Source of the DNA: UBA5704 sp036380715
Lineage (GTDB): Bacteria; Acidobacteriota; Thermoanaerobaculia; Multivoradales; UBA5704
Reading direction: 5' to 3'
Assembly (NCBI GenBank): GCA_036380715.1
Contig: DASVEF010000343.1
Span: 1 to 64,000, forward strand
DNA: 64,000 nucleotides
The translations under genes and the position numbers were made by a program. A model generated the notes under the pieces. The model did not search any database and was not told the origin of the DNA. It worked only from the letters and a program-made list of their open reading frames with translations. Shown piece by piece: positions 44,765-52,491 of this stretch (position 1 is the first letter of the stretch; each line of letters begins with the position of its first letter).

Positions 44765-46177
44765 ATGAGAGCCCTCTTACTCGCCGTTTCGCTCCTCGCC
44801 GCCGCGGCGGGTCCGGCGTCCGCCGCCGCCCTGCGCACCTTGCGGGTCGACTACTACCACTCCGGGGACGCCTCGGAGGAGCACTTCAGCCTCGACCGGG
44901 TCGTGCTCGAGCCCGGTGCCTGGCCGGGCAACCCCGCCCGGCCGGTCGACGACACCAACCTCGGCAAGTACCTGTTCGAGGTGATCGACCCCAAGACCAA
45001 CCGCGTCGTCTACTCGCGTGGCTTCGCCTCGATCTATGGTGAATGGGAGACCACCGGCGAGGCCAAGGAGATCTGGCGGACCTTCCACGAATCGCTCCGC
45101 TTTCCCGCGCCCGCGGCCCCCGTCCAGGTGGTGCTCAAGAAGCGGGACGCGCGCAACGCCTTCCGCGAGGTCTGGTCGGCGCTGATCGATCCCGTGGATC
45201 AATTCGTCGACACCTCCGCGCCGCCCGCGCCGGGACCGCTCGTCGAGCTTGAGGTCAACGGGCCTCCTTCCGACAAAGTCGACCTCCTGATCCTCGGCGA
45301 CGGCTACACCGCGGCGGAGCGGAGCAAGTTCGAAAAGGACGCGCGGCGGCTGGTGGAGGTTCTCTTCGCCACGTCGCCTTTCAAGGAACGGCGCCGCGAC
45401 TTCAACGTCTGGGGCCTCTGCCCTCCCGCGGCGGAGTCTGGCATTTCGCGCCCGTCGACCGGCATCCACCGCCGGTCGCCGATCGGAGCCACCTATGACG
45501 CGTTCGGCTCCGAGCGCTACGTCCTGACCTTCGAGAACCGGGCTTTGCGCGACGTCGCGGCCTTCGCTCCGTATGACTTCATCGAGATCCTGACCAACAG
45601 CCGCACCTATGGTGGCGGAGGCATCTTTGGCCTCTACTCGACCGTGTCGGCGGACAGCCTCTGGTCGCCCTACGTTTTCATCCACGAGCTCGGCCACCAC
45701 TTCGCGGCCCTGGCCGACGAGTACTACACCTCCGAAGTCGCCTACGAGCCCGCCGCGGCCGAGCGGGTGGAGCCCTGGGAGCCCAACGTGACGGCGCACG
45801 CCGACCGCGAGACCCTCAAGTGGAAAGACCTGGTCGAGCCGGGAACGCCGATCCCCACCCCCTGGTCGAAGGAGGAGTACGAGAAGCAGGCTGCGGAGAT
45901 CCAGAAGCGGCGGCGGGCGATCCGCGCGGCGAACCGTCCCGAGGAGGAGATGGACGCCCTTTTCCTCGAGCAGCGGAAGCTGGAGACGAAGCTCCTGAGC
46001 TCCGAGCGCTACGCCGGCAAGGTCGGGGCCTTCGAAGGGGCGAACTACGAAGCCCGCGGCTATTACCGTCCGCAGGCCGACTGCGTCATGTTCACCCGCA
46101 ACGAGGTCCCCTTCTGCCAGGTCTGCCAGCGCGCGATCGAAAAAGTGATCGATCTCTACGCGCGGCCGGCGCCGTAG
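44765..46177 (+). CDS. Exported M64-family (IgA peptidase-like) zinc metallopeptidase
   Basis: 470-aa secreted peptidase. ATG 44765 starts MRALLLAVSLLAAAAGPASA, a signal peptide, although the frame is open further upstream. The N-terminal part (TLRVDYYHSGDASEEHFSLDRVVLEPGAWPGN) matches the M64 N-terminal domain. The core has VDLLILGDGYTAAERSKFEKDARRL, then FIHELGHHFAALADEYY with zinc ligands His307 and His311 and catalytic Glu308, the M64 signature. A charged helix (KEEYEKQAAEIQKRRRAIRAANRPEEEMDALFLEQRKLETK) and a C-terminal CVMFTRNEVPFCQVCQRAIEKVI follow. Named for bacterial IgA peptidases, the family in environmental bacteria probably degrades extracellular protein. A REP-like hairpin lies just after the stop. 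Confidence 0.9.
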   Translation: MRALLLAVSLLAAAAGPASAAALRTLRVDYYHSGDASEEHFSLDRVVLEPGAWPGNPARPVDDTNLGKYLFEVIDPKTNRVVYSRGFASIYGEWETTGEAKEIWRTFHESLRFPAPAAPVQVVLKKRDARNAFREVWSALIDPVDQFVDTSAPPAPGPLVELEVNGPPSDKVDLLILGDGYTAAERSKFEKDARRLVEVLFATSPFKERRRDFNVWGLCPPAAESGISRPSTGIHRRSPIGATYDAFGSERYVLTFENRALRDVAAFAPYDFIEILTNSRTYGGGGIFGLYSTVSADSLWSPYVFIHELGHHFAALADEYYTSEVAYEPAAAERVEPWEPNVTAHADRETLKWKDLVEPGTPIPTPWSKEEYEKQAAEIQKRRRAIRAANRPEEEMDALFLEQRKLETKLLSSERYAGKVGAFEGANYEARGYYRPQADCVMFTRNEVPFCQVCQRAIEKVIDLYARPAP

Positions 46178-46186
46178 GCCTTTCGG

Positions 46187-46224
46187 CCCTCACCCACCCC
46201 CTCTCCCGTCACCGGGAGAGGGGG
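46187..46224. repeat. REP-like hairpin between convergent genes
   Basis: A CCCTCACCC lead is followed by CCCCCTCTCCCG, loop TCAC and CGGGAGAGGGGG, a perfect 12-bp stem. It lies between the M64 stop and the stop of the oppositely oriented 1077-aa gene, so it may also end transcription in both directions. Confidence 0.7.
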
Positions 46225-46242
46225 AACACATCGATCCGACGC

Positions 46243-49200
46243 CTACTGACCAGACGGCTCGGCTGGAGCTGGAGAGGCTATCTTGACGAGGCGCTCGATC
46301 TCGCCTGGATCCAGTGCGCCATCGGCCACGGCGTGTCTGACGTAAGTGCCAAGGATACGCACCGGCCGTAGCGAATCGCGGCGTGGATCGAGAGGAATGG
46401 TCCGCGACGGATTCATCGCCTCGCGGATGACCTCGTCTCCCGCTTTCGGTTGCACGAGCATCAGAGACGCCCGCGCGAGCTCTTCGAGGTCGGCGGGCCC
46501 TTCGACCAGGTGGCTCCAGAGATCCTGGCGGTAGGCGCTCTCGTGGCCGAGGGTATCAGTAAGGCGGGCCTCCAGAGTCACCCGCATGGGGGGCACGTCC
46601 GGCGCGAAGCTTGCGGCGACGCGTCCTTTGCCGAGGGTGGCGGGAAGGTCGAGAGCGACTCCGTGCTCGCGCGCCTCGGCCGCCAATACGATCTTGCGTG
46701 AGCCGGTCTGCAGGTCCTCGATCGTGACGGTCCAGGACGCGGAGATGGGATCGTCGGCGCCGAAGACTTCTTTGCGCCGGTCCGAGTCCTGTACGAGGGC
46801 TCGGGTCAACTCCGCTCCAATCCCGGACCCGTCCTCGGACGCCGCCTTGCCGTTCCGCTCCGGGACGTACAGAGGCTGCAGCCCGAGCTCGACCGAGCGC
46901 AGGGGCGTGAGCCACAACTCAGGTGGTAAGGCGCTGGAGGCAAGTCCCAGGCGCTCGCCGAACGGGAGCTTTCGCTCTCGGGCCTCATACCTGTCGAAGC
47001 GTTGCGATGTCATAGCGGGATTGATGTGGAGACCGGGCAGCTCGACGATCCGGGTCGTGCCCTCCGCCAGCTCGGCCTCGATCCGCGCGGCGCTCGCGGG
47101 AACGGATCGGATCACGGGAGCGTTCTTGACGACGGTGCCCGCCTCGCTGAGCTCGAGCGGTTGCCGGCCGCCTTCCGTGATCAGGATTGCACGCTTTACG
47201 TCTGCTGCTTCGGCTCCCGCGATCAGGAAGTCGCCTGCGACACCGCGCCGGTCCTCCATCTCTTCGCGGCGCAAGCTGCCACGGACGAGAGCGAGGCGCA
47301 ACGGGCCCTGATCGATCGACAGGCCAGAGGAGCGTGCGCCTGGGAGATCCATCTCCGTGGGCGGCGGCGCGGGAACGAAGCCGCTCGGAGGGGGAGTGGT
47401 TCCGGGCGCAGGCGCCTCTGCGGCCTTGTGCCGGGACAACCGCAGCACGGCGCGTCCCGCGCCTTCCTCGTCCTCCAGGATTCCAAGCGTCAGGTCGAGA
47501 TAGCCGCGGAGCTGCGTACGCCCTTCGGCGAGGCAGAGGCCCGAAAAATTCACGCCCAGGTCCCAGTCCTTGACATCCTGCACCTGGATCTCATGAACGG
47601 AAACGACCGGCTGTCCATCCACTTTCAGCGCATGAGCGGCGTCGCCGGTGGCATCCTGCCCCGCGTCGAGTGTGGCGGTGACGACGCCGCCGGTGAGCGC
47701 AGGCTCGAGCTCGGGATAGAAGGAGAGATTGTAGATACCGTCCCCGTCCAGGGGCGTGGAAAAGGGCACACGGAAGGTCCCCCACAGAGGCCGGCGAGCC
47801 CATGGCTGCCACGACGAATCCTCGGCGGCAGAGTCTTCGAAGTATCCAGGCCGCGAGAACCGGCGGGAGCCGTCGCGGAGGAGGAGCATCGTCCAACGGT
47901 CGTCTCCTTCGCGCCACCAGTACGCTTCGGAGGGATGAATTTCCGGTTTGTCGTCGTGCGCCTCTTCGGTGACCCAGGGACCATGGATGCAGAGGTCCTG
48001 AGAATCGCGCGCCGAACTCTCGGCGCTCGCCTCCATCGGGAACCAAGGGTTGGTTGCGAACGCCCAGGAAGGCGTGACCTCTCCGACCACATCGTCTCGG
48101 TCGATCCCGATAAAGGCGAAGGTGTCGCTGGGAGTGATGTAGTGGTTGAAGTCGGCCTCGTCCATGTCGCCGGGATAGTAGAGCCCCGCGTCGACGACTC
48201 CTTCTTCTGTCGGCAGATAGAAGCTGTACCTCCGAAGCTTGCCGCAAAGCGTGTGGCGATGTTGATCGACCGGGTACCAGTTACTGCCGTGGTAAATCGG
48301 AATAGGTATTAGGAAGGTCCACACCGTGGTTGGTTTTTTCGCCGCGTACGACCCAATGAAGGAACCCAGCCCGTCGCTGTAGCTCACGCCCAACGTCTCC
48401 TTCTCGATGAAGCTGTGGTCGTTCAAGGTCGAGCCGCTGCACGTCGGGAGGAAGTCACGGAAGGCCAGGACCGACTCCGGCCCCCCTTCGTCTCCTTCGA
48501 GCTGCCACTGATAGAGGCGCGCCTCGCGATATTTCCCGCCAGGGTTGGGATCGAGAGCGGCGACGACCGCCGAGTATCGAGACAGGTTTCCCTGGGCCGG
48601 CCTGTCGAAGACGGCGAGGCCCGCGCCCTCGCCGACGTCGCCGAGGCCAAGGAGGCGGCTCGGCCGGCTCCAGCCGGTTACGTTTCCGCTGGCGTTCAGA
48701 TCCCATCCGAAACGGTAGCGGAACTCGTTCACCGAGGCGGCATCGTCGTAGACCATCAGGAGCAGGTGCGGCTTGCCCGAATTATCGCGCACGACGTCGA
48801 GGTCCATCCCGTCCGCCTCCCAACCGAGACCAGGGGCCTGCTTGCGGTCGCTCCACGAGCTGGCAACGCCGTCAGGGCCAAGATTGAAGCCGATCCGGTA
48901 GAAGAAGTCGTCGTCCTCAGGCGTCGAATCGTAGGCGCCGACCACCATGTCTGGTCGAGGGTCGTCGTCGATCTGATCGATGTCGATCCCTGCGCCCTGT
49001 GCCTCGTAGCCCACACCGGGAGCCGTGATCGCGTCGCTCCAACGTTCCACCCTTCCAGTGAAGTCCATGTTCCAACCGATCCTGTATCGGAAGGTATTGT
49101 CCCCTTCGGGGTTGTCGTACGCCATCAGCACGAGCTCCGGCCTCGGGTTCGAATCGAGGTTCGTTGCCGCAACCCCCGCCCCCTGCGCCTCCCATCCCAC

Positions 49201-49476
49201 GCCGTCCGCTTCACGTGGAAGCCCGAAACCCAGATCCCTGGTTGCCAGGTTCGTCGAAACCCGGTAGATCCACCGGTTGTTTTCCGCGCGGGCTTCGTAG
49301 CTCGCCAGCACCAGATAAGGATTGCCGTCAATCTGGACGAAGGTCAGGCCGAGACCCTGTCCCGGGAGAGCTGACAGTGCGACTCTGTGCACATAGGGCG
49401 ACTGCGCCACGACGGGAAGGGTGAAGAGAAAGCTCGCGAACACCAACGCAAGGAGATGGAGCTGCCGGTTCGGCAT
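46243..49476 (-). CDS. Large exported protein with N-terminal internal repeats, unknown function
   Basis: 1077-aa exported protein. ATG 49476 follows GGGGGACC and begins MPNRQLHLLALVFASFLFTLPVVAQ, a signal peptide. Residues about 25-300 hold four related repeats of roughly 65-70 residues. Each has a PxLVLMAYD/MVVGAYD strand, an FRYRIGWN/FYRIGFN strand and a WSD...APGxGxEAxGxGxD turn, suggesting a beta-propeller-like fold. The middle part (about 360-660) is rich in aromatic residues and Cys. A Pro-rich linker (APAPGTTPPPSGFVPAPPPTE) near 715 separates a C-terminal beta-rich part. I do not recognise the family. It is convergent with the M64 gene and divergent from rtcA. Confidence 0.8.
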   Translation of the reverse strand: MPNRQLHLLALVFASFLFTLPVVAQSPYVHRVALSALPGQGLGLTFVQIDGNPYLVLASYEARAENNRWIYRVSTNLATRDLGFGLPREADGVGWEAQGAGVAATNLDSNPRPELVLMAYDNPEGDNTFRYRIGWNMDFTGRVERWSDAITAPGVGYEAQGAGIDIDQIDDDPRPDMVVGAYDSTPEDDDFFYRIGFNLGPDGVASSWSDRKQAPGLGWEADGMDLDVVRDNSGKPHLLLMVYDDAASVNEFRYRFGWDLNASGNVTGWSRPSRLLGLGDVGEGAGLAVFDRPAQGNLSRYSAVVAALDPNPGGKYREARLYQWQLEGDEGGPESVLAFRDFLPTCSGSTLNDHSFIEKETLGVSYSDGLGSFIGSYAAKKPTTVWTFLIPIPIYHGSNWYPVDQHRHTLCGKLRRYSFYLPTEEGVVDAGLYYPGDMDEADFNHYITPSDTFAFIGIDRDDVVGEVTPSWAFATNPWFPMEASAESSARDSQDLCIHGPWVTEEAHDDKPEIHPSEAYWWREGDDRWTMLLLRDGSRRFSRPGYFEDSAAEDSSWQPWARRPLWGTFRVPFSTPLDGDGIYNLSFYPELEPALTGGVVTATLDAGQDATGDAAHALKVDGQPVVSVHEIQVQDVKDWDLGVNFSGLCLAEGRTQLRGYLDLTLGILEDEEGAGRAVLRLSRHKAAEAPAPGTTPPPSGFVPAPPPTEMDLPGARSSGLSIDQGPLRLALVRGSLRREEMEDRRGVAGDFLIAGAEAADVKRAILITEGGRQPLELSEAGTVVKNAPVIRSVPASAARIEAELAEGTTRIVELPGLHINPAMTSQRFDRYEARERKLPFGERLGLASSALPPELWLTPLRSVELGLQPLYVPERNGKAASEDGSGIGAELTRALVQDSDRRKEVFGADDPISASWTVTIEDLQTGSRKIVLAAEAREHGVALDLPATLGKGRVAASFAPDVPPMRVTLEARLTDTLGHESAYRQDLWSHLVEGPADLEELARASLMLVQPKAGDEVIREAMNPSRTIPLDPRRDSLRPVRILGTYVRHAVADGALDPGEIERLVKIASPAPAEPSGQ

Positions 49477-49628
49477 CAGCAAGGTCCCCCGAAAGTGAAG
49501 AAGCTGTTTGGTTTACGACGAGCCGAGAACAGGCGCAGATTGTATCAGCCTCTGTGAAAGAGACGCCAAGGCTATGACGCGTGAGTGCTTGTGGCGCGGG
49601 ACCGTTTCGATCCGATAGTCTTTGTCCC

Positions 49629-50654
49629 ATGCTGGAGCTGGACGGATCGCATGGCGAAGGGGGAGGGCAGATCCTCCGCACCTCTCTCGCGCTCTCGATG
49701 GTGACCGGGGCCGCGGTCCGCATCCGGAACATCCGCGCCCGCCGCGCCAGGCCGGGGCTCATGCGCCAGCACTTGGTGGCCGTCCAGGCGGCGGCCCGGA
49801 TCAGCGGCGCGCGGGTTGAAGGAGCCGAGATCGGCTCGGCCGAGCTGACGTTCGTTCCGGGAGAGGTGAAGCCCGGAGAGCACGACCTCGCCGTGGGCAC
49901 GGCCGGGAGCACCACGCTCGTGCTGCAGACCGTGCTGCCGGCGCTCCTCTGCGCCTCCGGCCCCTCTCTGCTGACTCTGGAAGGGGGGACGCACAATCCG
50001 CTCGCCCCGCCCTTCGATTTCCTCGATCGGGCCTATCTGCCGCTCGTGCGGAGGATGGGGCCGGAAATCCAGGCGGAGCTGGAGCGGCCGGGCTTCTATC
50101 CTGCTGGCGGCGGACGGATTGTGGTGACCGTCGAGCCGAGCCCGCACCTCGCGGGTTTCGAGTTGCTGGAGCGCGGCGAGGTCCGCCGGCGTCGCGCCAC
50201 CGTGATCCTTTCGCGCCTTCCCCGTCACATCGCCGATCGCGAGCTCGGGGAGGTCGCCCGCCTGACCGGCTGGGAGCCCTCCGAGCTGGAAATCCGGGAG
50301 GTCGACTCGCCCGGGCCGGGCAACGTCCTGCTCCTGGAGGTCGAAAGCGAGTCGTCGACCGAAGTCTTCGCCGGCTTCGGCGAGAAGGGGGTAAAGGCCG
50401 AGGACGTGGCGGGCCGGGTGGTGGGGGAGATGCAGCAATATCTCGCCGCGGATGTGCCGGTGGGGGAGCACCTCGCCGACCAGCTCCTCCTGCTCCTGGC
50501 CCTCGCCGGCTCCGGAGCGTTCACGACCCTCCCCCTGAGCGGCCACGCGACCACGCAGATCGATGTGATTCCACAGTTCCTTGACGTCTCCATCCAGATC
50601 GAGCCCATGGAGGGCGACCGCCGTGTGGTCCGGGTGATGAAAGGAGAAACGTGA
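49629..50654 (+). CDS. rtcA: RNA 3'-terminal phosphate cyclase
   Basis: 341-aa cytoplasmic enzyme converting RNA 3'-phosphates to 2',3'-cyclic phosphates using a nucleotide triphosphate through an adenylated His. Motifs: MLELDGSHGEGGGQILRTSLALS at the N-terminus, RARRARPGLMRQHL, GGTHNPLAPPFDFL, FYPAGGGRIVV and GEHLADQLLLLLALAGSGAFTT, with the catalytic His near residue 281. I chose ATG 49629 because the family starts MLELDGS. The length is normal. The downstream DUF1089-like gene starts inside its stop codon (GTGA), so the two are translationally coupled. No rtcB or rtcR lies next to it in the window. Confidence 0.95.
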   Translation: MLELDGSHGEGGGQILRTSLALSMVTGAAVRIRNIRARRARPGLMRQHLVAVQAAARISGARVEGAEIGSAELTFVPGEVKPGEHDLAVGTAGSTTLVLQTVLPALLCASGPSLLTLEGGTHNPLAPPFDFLDRAYLPLVRRMGPEIQAELERPGFYPAGGGRIVVTVEPSPHLAGFELLERGEVRRRRATVILSRLPRHIADRELGEVARLTGWEPSELEIREVDSPGPGNVLLLEVESESSTEVFAGFGEKGVKAEDVAGRVVGEMQQYLAADVPVGEHLADQLLLLLALAGSGAFTTLPLSGHATTQIDVIPQFLDVSIQIEPMEGDRRVVRVMKGET

Positions 50655-51211
50655 CAGATTCGTCGATCCTCTGGCGCAGATTGGACAGGCCGGGCCACGA
50701 ATTCGCCCGTCTGGCCGCGCACGGCTCCTCCTGGCATCTGAGCGGAGCCGCGGTGTTCCTGCACGACCGCCAGCCGTGCCGGCTCGATTATCTGATCATT
50801 TGCGACGCGGAATGGCGGACCGTATCGGGAAAAGTGACCGGTTTCGTCGGAAACGCGGCGGTCGATGTCGAGTGCGCCGTCGAGTCCGGCCACCGTTGGC
50901 GGCTCAACGGAGCGGAGTGCCCCCAGGTGGAGGGCTGCACAGACATCGACCTCAACTTCAGCCCGTCCACGAACCTGCTGCCGATCCGCCGCCTGGGCCT
51001 GGCCGTGGGGCAGGAGGCGCCGGTGCGGGCGGCGTGGCTGCGCTTCCCGAGCTTCGTCCTGGAGCCGCTCGACCAGATCTACCGGCGCGTCGAACCCGCG
51101 GTCTACCGGTACGAGAGCGCGGGAGGGAAGTTCGTCGCCGATCTCCGGGTCGATGCCGCGGGCTTCGTCACCCGCTATCCGAACCTCTGGCAGATCGAGC
51201 CGTCCGAGTGA
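50651..51211 (+). CDS. Putative glycolipid-binding (DUF1089) protein
   Basis: 186-aa protein starting at GTG 50651, which overlaps the rtcA stop by 4 bases (GTGA) behind AAAGGAGAAAC. The sequence fits the putative glycolipid-binding DUF1089 family: ILWRRLDRPGHEFARL, LSGAAVFLHDRQPCRLDYLIICDAEWRT, GCTDIDLNFSPSTNLLPIRRL, AAWLRFPSFVLEPLDQIYRRV, and a C-terminal DAAGFVTRYPNLWQ block. The family forms a beta-barrel and is annotated from one structure; its true role is unknown. Coupling to rtcA is unexpected and may only reflect genome packing. It has no signal peptide. Confidence 0.85.
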   Translation: MTDSSILWRRLDRPGHEFARLAAHGSSWHLSGAAVFLHDRQPCRLDYLIICDAEWRTVSGKVTGFVGNAAVDVECAVESGHRWRLNGAECPQVEGCTDIDLNFSPSTNLLPIRRLGLAVGQEAPVRAAWLRFPSFVLEPLDQIYRRVEPAVYRYESAGGKFVADLRVDAAGFVTRYPNLWQIEPSE

Positions 51212-51313
51212 GCCGCCGAGCCGTCGAGCCGTCCGGGCACGGTTTGACCCCGGCCGCGCACTCTACTCTGGGAGGCCGGAGGACGGCCTCACTCGTGAGA
51301 AAGGAGTAGGAAT

Positions 51314-51532
51314 ATGAAGCGACTCATGGTTCTGGGCCTTCTGGTGCTCTCTCTGCTCGGCGTGGGCGCGGCCGTGTCCGGGCCGGTCAGCGCGGACGGG
51401 CTGGTGATCCAGCAGGGGTACTCCTGCCCGTGGTACACGATCTACTGCCGGCGCGACCGCGACTGCGACAACTATTGCGGTACTCCCGGCTGGGGCGCGT
51501 GCTCGAACGGCTGCTGCGCCTGCCTGGGCTGA
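51314..51532 (+). CDS. Small secreted peptide with eight cysteines
   Basis: 72-aa precursor. ATG 51314 follows AAGGAGT and encodes a signal peptide (MKRLMVLGLLVLSLLGVGAAVSGPVSA). The mature part of about 45 residues holds eight Cys (SCPW, YCRR, DCDN, YCGT, ACSN, GCCA, ACLG), spaced as in small disulfide-knotted peptides. It is probably exported and oxidised. It could be a bacteriocin-like or defensin-like peptide, a protease inhibitor or a surface protein; nothing nearby decides. It stands alone, 102 bp after the DUF1089-like gene, and is followed by a REPIN-like repeat. A random frame would not combine a good ribosome site, a clean signal and eight Cys. Confidence 0.8.
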   Translation: MKRLMVLGLLVLSLLGVGAAVSGPVSADGLVIQQGYSCPWYTIYCRRDRDCDNYCGTPGWGACSNGCCACLG

Positions 51533-51546
51533 CCCACCCTCCCGGA

Positions 51547-51668
51547 CCCTCACCCCCTGACCCCCTCTCCCGGTGGGAGAGGGGGAAAAGCGTTGAAAAG
51601 CCCTGCTTTTTGAGGTTTTCTCAGAGATTTCACCCCTCTCCCTCCGGGAGAGGGGCCGGGGGTGAGGG
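51547..51668. repeat. REPIN-like element: two inverted C-rich hairpins
   Basis: A 122-bp unit bounded by perfect 11-bp inverted ends (CCCTCACCCCC at 51547-51557, GGGGGTGAGGG at 51658-51668). Inside are two hairpins: CCCCCTCTCCC/GGGAGAGGGGG (51561-51585) and CCCCTCTCCC/GGGAGAGGGG (51633-51655). They are separated by about 47 bp of AT-richer DNA. Single copies of the same motif lie near 34467 and 46187. It sits between convergent genes. Confidence 0.75.
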
Positions 51669-51673
51669 CTCTC

Positions 51674-52381
51674 CTATCCCCAGTAGCGGATCACGTCCTG
51701 CACGTTGGTATAGACCATGAGGGCTGCCAATACGAAAAAGCCCAGGATCGTGAGAGGCGCCCGCAGCACGACCAGGCGGGGAAACGCCTCCTCCACGCAG
51801 CTCACGGCGATCTGGCCGCCGTCGAGGACGGGGATCGGCAGCAGGTTGAGGACCGCCAGGGAGATGCTCAGAGAGATCACGAGCTCGAGGACCATTCCGG
51901 TCTGCGCGATCTGGCCGCCCTCGACCACGATGCCGACGATGCCCCGCAGCGATTCGGGCGCTGAGACCAGGGCGGGAACGAGGCCGAGGACGTGCCAGCA
52001 GGCCTTTGCCATCTGCTCCAGAGGAGCGACCAGCAACCCGTAGAACGGCAGGCCTCCTCGCAGCCCGTTCAGGACCGCGAACAGCGGAAGCGTGACCAGG
52101 AGATTCGCCAGCGGCCCCCCGAGGAAGAAGACCAGGCGCTTCCTCAGCGCGATCTCCCGGAATTCGGAGTCATCGGCTACCGCCGGCGCCACGAAGCCGC
52201 CGAGAGGAAACGCTCGGAGGGAGTACTCCGTCTGCCCCCACCGGCGGCTCCACACCTTGGGCCCGAAACCTACGGCAAAGCCAGCCACGGGTATGCCCAC
52301 CAGCCTGGCGGCGACCAGGTGGCCGAGCTCATGCAGCGTGATCAGCAGGCTCAGCAGGACGAGAATGATCAGGTAGCTCAT
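51674..52381 (-). CDS. Site-2-protease-type M50 membrane metalloprotease without PDZ domain
   Basis: 235-aa inner-membrane protease. ATG 52381 follows GGGAGGGCTGAAG; an in-frame start at 52396 is possible. The first membrane helix carries HELGH (His17, Glu18, His21). FPLGGFV follows, then FFLGGPLANLLVTLPLF, and near residue 190 LAVLNLLPIPVLDGGQI provides the third zinc ligand Asp. These are the M50 signature elements. The PDZ domain of RseP-type members is missing: only about 60 residues separate the GGPLAN helix from the C-terminal part, so it is a compact member. Substrates may be membrane anti-sigma factors or signal-peptide remnants. Its partner is not visible nearby. Confidence 0.9.
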   Translation of the reverse strand: MSYLIILVLLSLLITLHELGHLVAARLVGIPVAGFAVGFGPKVWSRRWGQTEYSLRAFPLGGFVAPAVADDSEFREIALRKRLVFFLGGPLANLLVTLPLFAVLNGLRGGLPFYGLLVAPLEQMAKACWHVLGLVPALVSAPESLRGIVGIVVEGGQIAQTGMVLELVISLSISLAVLNLLPIPVLDGGQIAVSCVEEAFPRLVVLRAPLTILGFFVLAALMVYTNVQDVIRYWG

Positions 52382-52491
52382 CTTCAGCCCTCCCATGGGA
52401 TGGCGGCCAGTCCCATCATTCTCTCACGCCGGAGTGGCATCGGGATAAGATGGAGCGCAACAGCGTCCTGAGCCCAGGGGTGGGGGTGCGA

